In this document: positions 25,220-33,755 of the stretch, piece after piece
Layout: each line of letters begins with the position of its first letter
Numbering within the stretch: position 1 is the stretch's first letter
DNA from: Rhizohabitans arisaemae
GTDB taxonomy: Bacteria; Actinomycetota; Actinomycetes; Streptosporangiales; Streptosporangiaceae
Length of the DNA: 64,000 bases
Direction: 5' to 3'
NCBI RefSeq assembly: GCF_025996515.1
Contig: NZ_BLRH01000034.1
Coordinates: 496,001 to 560,000 of the forward strand
Notes under the pieces: model-generated
Told to the model about the DNA's origin: nothing
Database searches by the model: none
What the model saw: the letters and a program-made list of their open reading frames with translations, nothing else
Made by a program: the position numbers and the translations under genes

Positions 25220-25773
25220 TCAAGATCGGCATCATTGTCGGCAGCACGCGGCCGGGACGTAGCGGCGAGTCCGTCGCCCGATGGGTTCACGAGCATGCGG
25301 TCAAGCGTGGCGACGCGCACTACGAGCTGGTCGACCTGAAGGACTACGACCTGCCCCACCTCGACGAACCGCTCGCCGCGGCCACCGGGGTCTACGAGCA
25401 CCCGCACACCAAGAGGTGGTCCGACACCATCGCCGGCTTCGACGGCTTCGTCTTCGTGACGCCCGAGTACAACCACTCGATCAGCGGCGTGCTCAAGACC
25501 GCCATCGACTTTCTGTTCGCCGAGTGGCACGACAAGGCCGCAGGTGTGGTCGGCTACGGCGTCAGCGGCGGTGTGCGGGCGGCCGAGCACCTGCGGCAGG
25601 TGCTCGGCCAGATCAAGGTGGCCGACGTCCAGGTGGCCGTGGAACTGCTGCTGCACGCCGACTTCGAGAACTTCACCGCCTTCAAGCCCGGCGCTCACCA
25701 GAAGGACATGCTGAGCAAGCTGCTCGACCAGGTCGTCTCCTGGAGCACGGCGCTGCGACCGCTCAGAGTGTGA
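25216..25773 (+). CDS. NADPH-dependent FMN reductase/NAD(P)H:quinone oxidoreductase family
   Basis: 185 residues beginning MIKIGIIVGSTRPGRSGESV, the phosphate-binding loop of the flavodoxin-like FMN reductase family (GSTRxGR). VFVTPEYNHSISGVLKTAID is the characteristic PEYN(xS)xP/G-LK segment that contacts the flavin, and GVVGYGVSGGVRAAEHLRQV follows. It reduces FMN or quinones with NADPH. The start overlaps the stop of the upstream fusion gene, so they make up a two-gene redox operon. Palindromic element copy 2 begins 35 bases after its stop. Confidence 0.92.
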   Translation: MIKIGIIVGSTRPGRSGESVARWVHEHAVKRGDAHYELVDLKDYDLPHLDEPLAAATGVYEHPHTKRWSDTIAGFDGFVFVTPEYNHSISGVLKTAIDFLFAEWHDKAAGVVGYGVSGGVRAAEHLRQVLGQIKVADVQVAVELLLHADFENFTAFKPGAHQKDMLSKLLDQVVSWSTALRPLRV

Positions 25774-25807
25774 GGCGCCGCAGCACCTCGGGGTTGGCCG
25801 CGGCGTG

Positions 25808-25839
25808 CCGGTACGGGCCCGCGGCGCACGCCGTACCGG
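25808..25839. repeat. Palindromic intergenic element, copy 2
   Basis: CCGGTACGGG (25808-25817) faces GCCGTACCGG (25830-25839), one mismatch; the interior GCGGCGCAC is identical to copy 1. It sits after the FMN reductase gene. Confidence 0.7.
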
Positions 25840-25852
25840 ACGGTGATCATGA

Positions 25853-26310
25853 TTCCGGAAGGTCGTCGCGGGTCTGGAGTTCGCGGATTCGGCAGAGGAG
25901 CGCGGTGCGGCGGGTGTGGGCCCGGACCAGCGATGCGGCGGATGCCGCGATGAAGGCGATGCCCACGGTGAGGCCGGAGTCACGCCGGAGGGCGATCACG
26001 GTCAGGAGGGCGGTGGTCGCGGTGGAGGCGGTCAGGGCGAGCCACGCGGCGATCACCCGGTCCATGGCGTACAAGGGTGGGTCGCCCTCATCGCCCCGTC
26101 GGCACTCCGCCTGGTCCTCCCTCACCTCCCGAGCGAGGCGATAACGATCTACGGCTTGGTGATCGCGGCAAGCGCGGTCGACGTGTTCCATACGGTGTGG
26201 CTGGCACGCACCGCGCATGAGCTCGCCGGGTCCGCCGCCGACACCGATGTACGTCCCGCCGTCGGCCACCCGATGCGCCGGCCCCTGGCCGAAGCTGAGG
26301 GCTAGGGCTC
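25853..26310. pseudogene. Chimera of two truncated gene copies
   Basis: Bases 25853-26073 copy the 3' half of the membrane protein gene at 27363-27848 (same orientation, leftward), nearly identical apart from a 12-base deletion of a short repeat. At about 26075 the sequence switches to a copy of 21144-21325 from the membrane protein at 20523. Then at about 26270 it resembles 21777-21811 of the same gene, another internal deletion. No complete reading frame with start and recognisable product survives. Confidence 0.8.
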
Positions 26311-26457
26311 CTGCGGCACGCGGCTGGAGATCAACGTCGTCTGCGTCTTCCGCCGGCATCCGCCCTGCTGTCCGGGTGGGCCTTGACCGGAGAGCAGGGC
26401 ACCCAGGCCCAAGAAAACGGGATGCTTCGAGAGAGGTGCCGGTCATAGGTTTGGGCG

Positions 26458-27165
26458 GTGCAATCTTTCATGCGTGACGGATACGTCAAGGTGCCCGCGG
26501 TGGTTCCGCGCGAAATCGCGGAGGAGGCGTGTGCGAGGTTGTGGGAGCGGATCGGGCCGCTGCCCGATGATCCTTCGACGTGGACCCAGCCGGTGGTGTG
26601 GACGGCGGACCTGACGGGTGAGGGCCCTTTCGGGCAGATCGCCGCCAGCGAGGTCCTCGCTCGGGCGCTGGACGCCGTCGCCGGACCCGGAGGCTGGTCG
26701 CCGAAGTTCACGCTCGGCAACATCCCCGTCCGCTTCCCCCACGCCGAAGCATCCAACGACGACGGCTGGCACATCGACGCCGGCGTCCCCCTGCAGGACG
26801 GCCGGTGGGCGGTGTCAACCAGGCCTCACACGCTCCTGCTCCTGACCCTGCTGTCCGACGTCGGCCCGGACGACGCACCCACCAGAATCCGGGTCGGATC
26901 ACATCACGACCTGCCGCGGATTCTCTCCGAGGAACCCATGGACCCGTTCATCGCCGGACCGCTCGTCGACGCCGGCACTTCCGGAAGACCACTGGCCTAC
27001 GCAACGGGCGAGCCGGGGGACGCCTACATCTGCCACCCCTTCCTCGTCCACGCCGCTCAACGCAACCTGACCGGACGTCCCCGATTCATGGCGCAGACAC
27101 CGATCTTCCTGGCCGAACCACTGGGTCCGGGTGGGCCTCCTGCCCTGGCAGCGGTGTACTCCTGA
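26458..27165 (+). CDS. Phytanoyl-CoA dioxygenase (PhyH)-like Fe(II)/2-oxoglutarate oxygenase
   Basis: 235 residues from a GTG. It opens FMRDGYVKVPAVVPREIAEE, the usual PhyH N-terminus. The metal triad is visible as H-x-D in DGWHIDAGVP and the distal His in YICHPFLVHAAQRN; a likely 2-oxoglutarate-binding arginine follows (NLTGRPRFMAQ). It hydroxylates an unknown small molecule. It stands alone between two duplicated regions. Length is typical for bacterial members. Confidence 0.85.
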   Translation: MQSFMRDGYVKVPAVVPREIAEEACARLWERIGPLPDDPSTWTQPVVWTADLTGEGPFGQIAASEVLARALDAVAGPGGWSPKFTLGNIPVRFPHAEASNDDGWHIDAGVPLQDGRWAVSTRPHTLLLLTLLSDVGPDDAPTRIRVGSHHDLPRILSEEPMDPFIAGPLVDAGTSGRPLAYATGEPGDAYICHPFLVHAAQRNLTGRPRFMAQTPIFLAEPLGPGGPPALAAVYS

Positions 27166-27310
27166 TCGACCCTCGAGGTGCCCGCAAGCGATTCCGAGAC
27201 CCACACGCAGACCACCGGAGCCCCTGCCTGACCGGTTGCGCGTCTTCACCCACGCCTGCGGAGCGCAGGCCAAGGTGCCGAACCGGTGTCGGCCCCTTGG
27301 TGGTGAGATA

Positions 27311-27342
27311 CGGTACGGCCGACGCGACGTGAGCCGTACCGG
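27311..27342. repeat. Palindromic intergenic element, copy 3
   Basis: CGGTACGGC (27311-27319) and GCCGTACCG (27333-27341) form a perfect 9-bp inverted repeat around a more diverged loop. It lies between the convergent ends of the PhyH-like gene and the leftward ECF operon, as a bidirectional terminator might. Confidence 0.7.
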
Positions 27343-27362
27343 CCTTCGGCGGAGTTCGAGGG

Positions 27363-27848
27363 TCAGTCCTGATCGTCGCGGGTCTGGAGTTCGCGGATTC
27401 GGCGGAGGAGCGCGGTGCGGCGGGTGTGGGCCCGGACCAGCGATGCGGCGGATGCCGCGATGAAGGCGATGCCCACGGTGAGGGTGGCGGTGAGGCCGGA
27501 GTCACGCCGGAGGGCGATCACGGTCAGGAGGGCGGTGGTCGCGGTGGAGGCGGTCAGGGCGAGCCACGCGGCGATCACCCGGTCCATGGCGTACAGCGGT
27601 GCGCCCCGGGTGACCGCCCAGGCGCCGTAGCCGGCCCAGGTCAGGCAGACCACGGTGAACATCCCGAAAGCGAGGTGGAGACGCCCGGGAAGCGGCCCCG
27701 GTTCGGTGGCCCAGAGGAGCCCGATGAAGGCCGCGCCGGTCAGGCCGGCCACCAGGGCGACCGCGCCGCGGAGCCGCCGCCAGGGGGACAGCGTGCCGCG
27801 GAGCCGCCGAATCAATTCGTCGGCCGACAGGCGGGGGTCGTCGTTCAC
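27363..27848 (-). CDS. Small membrane protein, probable partner of the ECF sigma factor
   Basis: 161 residues from GTG 27848, overlapping the sigma factor stop (GTGA). It starts MNDDPRLSADELIRRLRGTL, a short cytoplasmic region, followed by four hydrophobic segments (ALVAGLTGAAFIGLLWA, LAFGMFTVVCLTWAGYGAWA, VIAAWLALTASTATTALLTV and TLTVGIAFIAASAASLV) and a basic tail. A membrane partner encoded straight after an ECF factor is often an anti-sigma factor; the zinc-binding HxxxCxxC motif is absent, so this role is inferred from position only. Its 3' half is duplicated at 25853. Confidence 0.7.
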   Translation of the reverse strand: MNDDPRLSADELIRRLRGTLSPWRRLRGAVALVAGLTGAAFIGLLWATEPGPLPGRLHLAFGMFTVVCLTWAGYGAWAVTRGAPLYAMDRVIAAWLALTASTATTALLTVIALRRDSGLTATLTVGIAFIAASAASLVRAHTRRTALLRRIRELQTRDDQD

Positions 27849-28363
27849 GGCTGGAATCCTTTCCGCAGAAGGGTGTCGCGGAGCATGCGCCGGGCCCGGT
27901 TGAGCCGGGACTTGACGGTCCCGACGGGGATGCCGCAGATCTCGGCGCAGTCGGTGAGCGGCAGGTCCTCCAGGTAGAACAGGACGAGGATCTCCCGTTC
28001 GGCGGCCGGTAGCCCGGACAGGCCGGCGATCAGCTCGGCCCGGTCCACGTAGGCGTCGGTCGCGTCTTCGGCGATCGGCTCGTCCGCGGGGGCCGCCGCC
28101 TGGCCGTACTCCTGCCGCAGCCGGTTGGTCACCGCGCGCCGGGCGATCGTGAACAGCCAGGGGGTGAACCTGGCGGGGTCTTTGAGCCGGGGCAGTCCCC
28201 GGATCACCTCCAGCCAGACTTCCTGGCTCACGTCGTCGGCCCGCCCGATGTCCAGCATGCGTGCCAGGTATCGCCACACCGGCGTGTGCCAGCGGCGGAT
28301 CAGTTCGGTGAGCGCATCTCGCTCGCCCAGCCGGCACCGGAGCACCAGCAGCTCGTCGGTCAC
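27845..28363 (-). CDS. ECF-type RNA polymerase sigma factor
   Basis: 172 residues. Region 2 reads WHTPVWRYLARMLDIGRADDVSQEVWLEV and region 4 is LPAAEREILVLFYLEDLPLT followed by CGIPVGTVKSRLNRARRMLR, all standard for sigma-70 ECF factors. It directs polymerase to a stress- or signal-specific set of promoters. It is coupled to the membrane protein gene downstream, and divergent from the ROK-led operon with 211 bases between starts. Confidence 0.93.
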   Translation of the reverse strand: MTDELLVLRCRLGERDALTELIRRWHTPVWRYLARMLDIGRADDVSQEVWLEVIRGLPRLKDPARFTPWLFTIARRAVTNRLRQEYGQAAAPADEPIAEDATDAYVDRAELIAGLSGLPAAEREILVLFYLEDLPLTDCAEICGIPVGTVKSRLNRARRMLRDTLLRKGFQP

Positions 28364-28499
28364 CTTGTCCTCCTGTCATCCGTCACCCGGAACAGTCGGT
28401 GGATCCGCCGCCCAGGTTCACGATCCGCGAGGTTCAGCCGGAATGCGGCGGATACGAGGTCCGAATACCGCTTGCAGTAAAAATCCCGCTTGTTCCGTC

Positions 28500-28547
28500 T
28501 TGACACTTGTGTCCGGTTCCATCCATAGTTCGTGCACAGACCGAACT
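28500..28547 (+). promoter_or_regulatory. Promoter and operator of the ROK operon
   Basis: TTGACA (28500-28505) and CATAGT (28524-28529), 18 bases apart, make a good sigma-70 promoter. A perfect inverted repeat AGTTCG (28527-28532)/CGAACT (28542-28547) with 9-base spacer overlaps the -10 and start of transcription, where the ROK repressor at 28575 would be expected to bind. Confidence 0.65.
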
Positions 28548-28574
28548 AATGCCCCCCACGAGACAAGGACCACG

Positions 28575-29798
28575 ATGACCAGCGGCAATCCGCTGCAGTC
28601 GACGCGCCAGCTGAGCAGTCAGGCCGTCGTCGAGGTGCTGTTACGCGAGGCTCCGCTCTCGCGGGTTCAAATCGCGAAGGTCACCGGCCTGTCCAAGCAG
28701 ACGGTGAACGAGATCGTCCGCCAGCTCGAAGCCGAGGGCTGGGTGAGCAAGCACGGCATGTCCCAGGGCGAGGTCGGGCGCCGCGCCGCGACGTACTCGA
28801 TGCAACCCGACGCGGGATACGTCATCGGGGTGGACCTGGGCGCCACCAAGCTCCGGGTCGCGCTGAGCGACCTGGGCGGCTCGACGGTCGCCCAGGGCGA
28901 GGTGGCCACCGATCGGCGGGGCGGGACCCACCTGCTGGACCAGATCCACACCACGAGTGTGCGCCTGGCCGGTGAGGTAGGGGTCGGCTGGGGCCGCGTC
29001 CTGTCGTCGGCGATCGGCGGCCCGGGGGTGTTCAACGCGGCCACCGGTGCGATGGACCGGGCGCCGAACGTACCGGGGCTGGGCGACATGGACGTGGCCG
29101 GGGCGCTACGGGACCGGCTGGGCCACGAGATCACCATCGACAACGACGTCAACATGGCCGTCGCCGGGGAGCGGTGGCGCGGCGTGGCGCAGGACTGTGC
29201 GAACTTCGCCTTCATCGCGCTGGGCACCGGGATCGGGATGGGGATCTTCATGGACGGCGCCGTCCGCCGCGGTGCGAACGGGGCCGCCGGCGAGATCGCC
29301 TACGCGCCGTTCGCGGACGACCCCTTCGACGTCTCCCTCCACGAGCACGGGCCGCTGGAGGAGGTGCTGTCCAGTCACGGCTTCAGCGCCTCCTACACCG
29401 CGCTCACCGACGAGCAGGCCTGCCCGGAGCTGATCTTCGAACGGTACGGCGCGCAGCAGGACGCGGCCCGTCAGGCGGTCGCCGCCTACGCCCGGCACAT
29501 CGCGATCGTGCTGAGCACGGTCACCGCCTTCCTCGACCCCGAACTGATCGTGGTGGGGGGCGGGATCGGCTCGCGACCCGGGCTGGTCGCCGAAGTGATC
29601 CCCCTGTACCGGCGGCTCGCGGCCAGCACCGCCGAGATCAGGACGAGCGCCCTCGGCGCCCAGGCGTCCCTGGTCGGCGCCACCGCGGTCGCCCTCGGCC
29701 AGGTCCACAACCGTCTGTTCGCCGCCGCCGTACCCGAGCGGCTGCCTCTTCCGGTACCCGGCCCCGCCCTTGAACCACCCGCCAGGAGCGCTCGATGA
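28575..29798 (+). CDS. ROK-family transcriptional repressor (NagC/XylR type)
   Basis: 407 residues from ATG 28575, after AAGGACC. The N-terminal winged helix is SRVQIAKVTGLSKQTVNEIV followed by RQLEAEGWVSKHG. The sugar-kinase-like ROK domain has GVDLGATKLRVALSDLGG and IDNDVNMAVAGE. The canonical zinc site CxCGxxGC is not present; the segment NGAAGEIAYAPFADDPFDVS stands in its place. It probably represses this operon until a sugar-type ligand binds. The stop overlaps the start of the ABC ATPase gene (29795), so the regulator and transporter are translated together. Confidence 0.9.
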   Translation: MTSGNPLQSTRQLSSQAVVEVLLREAPLSRVQIAKVTGLSKQTVNEIVRQLEAEGWVSKHGMSQGEVGRRAATYSMQPDAGYVIGVDLGATKLRVALSDLGGSTVAQGEVATDRRGGTHLLDQIHTTSVRLAGEVGVGWGRVLSSAIGGPGVFNAATGAMDRAPNVPGLGDMDVAGALRDRLGHEITIDNDVNMAVAGERWRGVAQDCANFAFIALGTGIGMGIFMDGAVRRGANGAAGEIAYAPFADDPFDVSLHEHGPLEEVLSSHGFSASYTALTDEQACPELIFERYGAQQDAARQAVAAYARHIAIVLSTVTAFLDPELIVVGGGIGSRPGLVAEVIPLYRRLAASTAEIRTSALGAQASLVGATAVALGQVHNRLFAAAVPERLPLPVPGPALEPPARSAR

Positions 29799-30562
29799 CC
29801 GATGGAACACTGAGTATCTCGGCCCTCACCAAGACCTTCGCCAAGGGGTCGACGACGGTCACCGCGCTGGAGAACGTCAACGTCGAGATCGGCGCAGGCG
29901 AGTTCGTCGCGGTCGTCGGCAGCTCCGGCTGCGGCAAGTCGACGCTGCTCAACATTCTGGCCGGGCTGGACCGGCAGACCTCCGGACAGGTCCTGGTGGG
30001 CGGGCGGCCCGTCGGCGGGCCGGGTCCGGACCGGGCCATGGTCTTCCAGTCCGACGCCGCCTTCCCCTGGCTCACCGTCACCGAGAACCTGGAGTACGGC
30101 CTGAAGGTGCAGGGGCGAAGCGCCGCCGAGCGGAAACGGGTGGTCGGCGAGCTGCTGCCCCTGCTGGGGCTGGAGCAGTTCGCCCACTCCTACCCCCGCG
30201 AGCTGTCCGGGGGGATGCGCAAGCGCATCGACATCGGCCGCGCCTACGCGGTCGAGCCGGAGATCCTGCTGATGGACGAGCCGTTCGGCGCGCTGGACGT
30301 GGTGACCCGCGAGCACATGCAGGACGAGCTGCTGCGCATCTGGTCGGCCCGCCGCTCCACGGTCGTCTTCATCACCCACGACATCGATGAGGCGATCATG
30401 CTTTCGGACCGGATCGTGATGCTCAGCCCGCGTCCCGGCCGGGTCCGCGAGATCGTCGACGTCCCCTTCGACCGCCCGCGCACCCCGGAGCTGCGCGAAT
30501 CCGCGGATTTCTACCGGCTCCGCACCGACCTGCGCCGGATGATGGGAGAGGCCGTCCGATGA
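29795..30562 (+). CDS. ABC transporter ATP-binding protein, NitT/TauT (SsuB/TauB-like) family
   Basis: 255 residues. Walker A is VGSSGCGKSTLLNILAGLD, the Q-loop is MVFQSDAAFPWLTV, the signature is LSGGMRKRIDIGRAYAVEP, and Walker B is ILLMDEPFGALD, with the switch His in VFITHDIDEAI. The FxxPWLTV Q-loop and overall length match the nitrate/sulfonate/bicarbonate class. It energises import with the permease at 30559 (ATGA overlap) and binding protein at 31374. Confidence 0.95.
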   Translation: MTDGTLSISALTKTFAKGSTTVTALENVNVEIGAGEFVAVVGSSGCGKSTLLNILAGLDRQTSGQVLVGGRPVGGPGPDRAMVFQSDAAFPWLTVTENLEYGLKVQGRSAAERKRVVGELLPLLGLEQFAHSYPRELSGGMRKRIDIGRAYAVEPEILLMDEPFGALDVVTREHMQDELLRIWSARRSTVVFITHDIDEAIMLSDRIVMLSPRPGRVREIVDVPFDRPRTPELRESADFYRLRTDLRRMMGEAVR

Positions 30563-31377
30563 GAATGCGTTTGCTCAGCCTGGGCTCCCTGCTCGTCGTC
30601 GCGCTGGTGTGGGCGGGGCTCACCCTGGGCGGGGTCGTGGACAAGCTGTTCCTGCCCGGGCCGCAGGACATCGCGGCCGTGGTGGGCGAGTCCTGGCGGG
30701 ACCTGCTGTCGGGGCTCGGCTTCACGCTCACCCGGCAGGTGGCCGGCTTCCTCATCGGGTCGCTGCTGGGCATCGGGCTCGGGCTGCTGATGGCGTCCAG
30801 CCGTACGGTCAACGCCGTACTGGATCCGCTGGTGGAGCTGATCAGGCCGATCCCGCCGCTCGCGATCATCCCGCTGCTCATTCTCTGGCTGGGGATCGGC
30901 GCGGTGCCGCAGGTCCTGCTGGTCGTCTTCGGCTGCTTCGTGATCATGGTGGTGAGCACTGTGGAAGCCGTTCGGAACGTTCCAAGGATCTACCTGAACG
31001 CCGCCCGGACCCTGGGCGCGGGCGGCCCCCGCATCTACCGGACCGTCGTCATGCCCGCCATCGTCCCCGCGCTGGTGGGCAGCGTCCGGGTCGCCGCCGC
31101 CGCGTCGTTCGGACTGGTCGTGGCGGCCGAGTTCATGGGCGCCCAGGAGGGCATCGGTTACCAGATGATCCTCGCCCAGCGCTACCTGCGCACCGACCAG
31201 ATCATCGTGTGCATCGCGGTCATCACCGTCACCGCCTGGCTCGTCGACCAGGTGATCCGGCGGCTGGAGCGCCGGCTCACCGGCTGGACCGAACGACACG
31301 TCGGCGCGGGCGACGCCCGTCCCCGCACCAAGGCCACCGTGGCGGGCACCGCCGCGGCAATCAAGGAGAACTCATGA
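30559..31377 (+). CDS. ABC transporter permease, NitT/TauT (SsuC/TauC-like) family
   Basis: 272 residues with about six membrane segments. The cytoplasmic loop EAA motif that docks on the ATPase is seen in NAARTLGAGGPRIYRTVVMP. SVRVAAAASFGLVVAAEFMG and GIGYQMILAQRYLRTDQIIV are typical for the C-terminal part of this class. It forms the membrane channel of the importer. Stop and start codons overlap on both sides, giving a tightly coupled three-gene transporter. Confidence 0.95.
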   Translation: MRMRLLSLGSLLVVALVWAGLTLGGVVDKLFLPGPQDIAAVVGESWRDLLSGLGFTLTRQVAGFLIGSLLGIGLGLLMASSRTVNAVLDPLVELIRPIPPLAIIPLLILWLGIGAVPQVLLVVFGCFVIMVVSTVEAVRNVPRIYLNAARTLGAGGPRIYRTVVMPAIVPALVGSVRVAAAASFGLVVAAEFMGAQEGIGYQMILAQRYLRTDQIIVCIAVITVTAWLVDQVIRRLERRLTGWTERHVGAGDARPRTKATVAGTAAAIKENS

Positions 31378-32468
31378 AAAGGATCGCCAGCCTGGCGCTC
31401 GGCTGTGTGCTCGCGCTCGGCCTGTCCGCCTGCGGGTCGAGCACGCCGGAAGCGGCCCCCAAGGACGGCAAACCGGCGGCGAAGGCCGTGAAATTCGGCA
31501 TCATGCCGTACTTCGACTACGCCCCGTGGGACCTGGCGCAGGAGCAGGGCTTCTTCGCCGCCGAGGGCATCGAGTACACCCCGACCCTGTTCCCCGTCGA
31601 AGGCAACATGGCCCCGGCACTGGTCAACGGCTCCGTCGACGTCGGCGCGTTCTCCGACACCGCGGCGGTCAACCTGGCCGGCCAGTTCCCCAAGCTGCGC
31701 ATGGTCGGGTTCCAGAACGTGTTCACCGGATTCGCGATCATGACGCGTAAGGGGGCGTTCGCCACCTACGAGGAGAACCTGGCCAAGGAGGGTGACCCCG
31801 ACAAGGCGGCGATCGCCACGATCAGCCAGCTCAAGGGCAAGACCATCGTCACCACCAGCGGCGCCGCGTTCTCCATGGTGATCGACCAGGCGCTGCAGAA
31901 GGCCGGGATGGCCAAGGGCGACCTGAAGATCGCCGACTTCGAGCCCGACACGGGCGTGGCGGCGTTCCAGCGCGGCACCGGCGACGTCTTCCTGGGCGGG
32001 CTCCCCCAGCGCCAGCGGCTGACCGAGCTGGGCAACGTGGCGCTCATCTCCGGCGACCAGATCGGTCCCGGCGCCATCGCGCTGAGCGGGCTCGCGGCCA
32101 ACGCCGACTTCGCCGCCGCCAACCCCGAGGTGCTCGCCGCCCTGCAGCGCGTCTGGTTCAAGACCATGGCCTACATGGACGCCAACGCCGACAAGGCCAA
32201 CACCTTCATCGCCGAATGGGCCAACAAGAAGAACGGCGCCTCCAACAAGGCCGCCGACGTCGCCGCCTTCTACAAGGACTTCGTGAAGCTGGCCAAGACC
32301 CCGGCCGAGGCGCGGGAGATGTTCTACGCCGAGGGCGCGCCCAACAACTGGAAGACCCGCATCGACTACCTGATCTCCTACGGCGAGGCCGACAAATCCC
32401 TCAAGCCCGGCTCCGTGCGCGCCGACGAGCTGGTCATCGCGGCGGACGTCATGAACAAGGTCGGGTGA
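31374..32468 (+). CDS. ABC transporter substrate-binding lipoprotein, NitT/TauT type (NMT1/THI5-like)
   Basis: 364 residues. The lipoprotein signal MKRIASLALGCVLALGLSAC ends in an LSAC lipobox, so the mature protein is anchored outside the membrane. IMPYFDYAPWDLAQEQGFFA and LVNGSVDVGAFSDTAAVNLA match the periplasmic-binding protein type 2 fold used for sulfonates, nitrate and thiamine precursors. The ligand is not readable from the sequence. Because ROK proteins flank the system, the ligand may be a sugar derivative or a sulfonated/aminated sugar; this is inference. Confidence 0.92.
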   Translation: MKRIASLALGCVLALGLSACGSSTPEAAPKDGKPAAKAVKFGIMPYFDYAPWDLAQEQGFFAAEGIEYTPTLFPVEGNMAPALVNGSVDVGAFSDTAAVNLAGQFPKLRMVGFQNVFTGFAIMTRKGAFATYEENLAKEGDPDKAAIATISQLKGKTIVTTSGAAFSMVIDQALQKAGMAKGDLKIADFEPDTGVAAFQRGTGDVFLGGLPQRQRLTELGNVALISGDQIGPGAIALSGLAANADFAAANPEVLAALQRVWFKTMAYMDANADKANTFIAEWANKKNGASNKAADVAAFYKDFVKLAKTPAEAREMFYAEGAPNNWKTRIDYLISYGEADKSLKPGSVRADELVIAADVMNKVG

Positions 32469-32477
32469 CGCACGCCG

Positions 32478-33755
32478 ATGGCAGGCATCCACGTCCACAC
32501 GCAGGACGTGAACGACGAGGGGCCGCAGGAGATCGCTCGGCGGCTGGCGCGGATGGACGACGTCGAGTACGTCTTCGCCCAGGTCAACACGATCTTCGAA
32601 CGGAACCCCTCCCCCACGGGGGTGCTGGAGCACAACCCGGTGTCGGACGTGGTCATCGGTGAGGGGCTGCTGTACTCCGGCTTCGACCCGAAGGAGGTCT
32701 ACCCCGGTCTCCATCAGCGGTGGGAGCCGGACCCGGCCAAGCGGGACCCGCTGGCGACGCTGCGGGACAGCCCCCTCAACGAGTCGTACACGATCGTCCC
32801 GTGGGTCAACGTCCTCAACGGGGACTTCCTGGGCGACGTGGAGAACAGCTGCGTGCGGGACTTCACCGGTGAGCGGGTGGGGCACTGGCTGTGCCCGAAC
32901 GGCCCGCACGTCGTGGAGATGTGGGCGCGGATCATCCGGGCCCTGGTCGCCGAGTACGGCTGGCGCACGGTCATGATCGACCGGATTCGGTTCCCGGACT
33001 GGTCGGGCCGGGAGCTGGAGCCGCGCTCCATCCTCAGCTGCTTCTGCCCCGCCTGCCTGCGCGAAATGCCCCAGGCGGGGATCGACGCCGACGAGCTGCG
33101 GCGGGACATGCGCACCGTCGCGACGTCGCTCGGCGAGAAGCGGTTCGCCGAGGCGGTCGCCTTCTTCACGGCATCGGCCTCGCTGAGGTCCTGGGTGGCC
33201 TTCCGGCAGCACAGCGTCAGCCGCATGGTGGAGAACCTCGCCGCGCGGACCCGCGAACTGTGCCCGGAGGCCGAGCTCTGGCTCGACGTGTGGCCGCCCT
33301 CCTACGGGTGGCTGCTCGGCCAGGACCTCACCCGGCTCACCCAGGCCGGCGAAAAGCTCAAGCACTTCCCGTACCACCGGCTCGGCGGCGGAGCCGACGT
33401 ACAGGGCTTCATCGAGTACTTCGCCGACGACGACGCCGGACAGGAGGCGGCGTTCCGGGCCTTCCTGGACGTCTTCGACCTGCCCTACGACCTCACCTAC
33501 CGGCGGTTCAAACAGGACGGATTCCCGCTGGAGTTCGTGCGGCGCGAGAACGAGAAGGTACGGCGGCTGGCCCAGGAGGGCACCCGCGTCTACAGCGGCG
33601 TCCAGATGTGGAACCTCTCCCCTGCCGAACTCCTGGAGGCGACCAAAGCCGCCTACGCCAGCGCGGCCGACGACGTCATCTACTACTGCTACGGATGGGC
33701 GTCGGACGAGCTGTTCGGCGCGAGCAACGGCGCCCGGGACGCGGGGACGGCTTGA
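32478..33755 (+). CDS. TIM-barrel glycoside-hydrolase-like protein
   Basis: 425 residues, cytosolic (no signal peptide). It starts MAGIHVHTQDVNDEGPQEIA and has barrel-like strand segments such as TVMIDRIRFPDW (a candidate catalytic Asp after strand 4), ELWLDVWPPSYGW, FPYHRLGGGAD and RVYSGVQMWN, as in DUF4015/GH-like barrels. A pair of cysteines, SCFCPACLREM, could bind metal. The order suggests a glycosidase- or lyase-like enzyme acting on the imported compound. I cannot name a family with confidence. The start is 10 bases after the binding-protein stop, and its stop overlaps the TTG start of the ROK kinase. Confidence 0.65.
   Translation: MAGIHVHTQDVNDEGPQEIARRLARMDDVEYVFAQVNTIFERNPSPTGVLEHNPVSDVVIGEGLLYSGFDPKEVYPGLHQRWEPDPAKRDPLATLRDSPLNESYTIVPWVNVLNGDFLGDVENSCVRDFTGERVGHWLCPNGPHVVEMWARIIRALVAEYGWRTVMIDRIRFPDWSGRELEPRSILSCFCPACLREMPQAGIDADELRRDMRTVATSLGEKRFAEAVAFFTASASLRSWVAFRQHSVSRMVENLAARTRELCPEAELWLDVWPPSYGWLLGQDLTRLTQAGEKLKHFPYHRLGGGADVQGFIEYFADDDAGQEAAFRAFLDVFDLPYDLTYRRFKQDGFPLEFVRRENEKVRRLAQEGTRVYSGVQMWNLSPAELLEATKAAYASAADDVIYYCYGWASDELFGASNGARDAGTA

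Noticed and set aside
29106..29810. Antisense open frame in the ROK regulator
   Set aside because: Low-complexity composition, no start signal, complete overlap with a well-supported gene.
31182..33377. Long open frame (about 730 codons) on the minus strand opposite the transporter and barrel genes
   Set aside because: High GC at third positions keeps antisense frames open. The residues are valine/glycine/arginine-rich with no family resemblance, and the plus-strand genes are certain.
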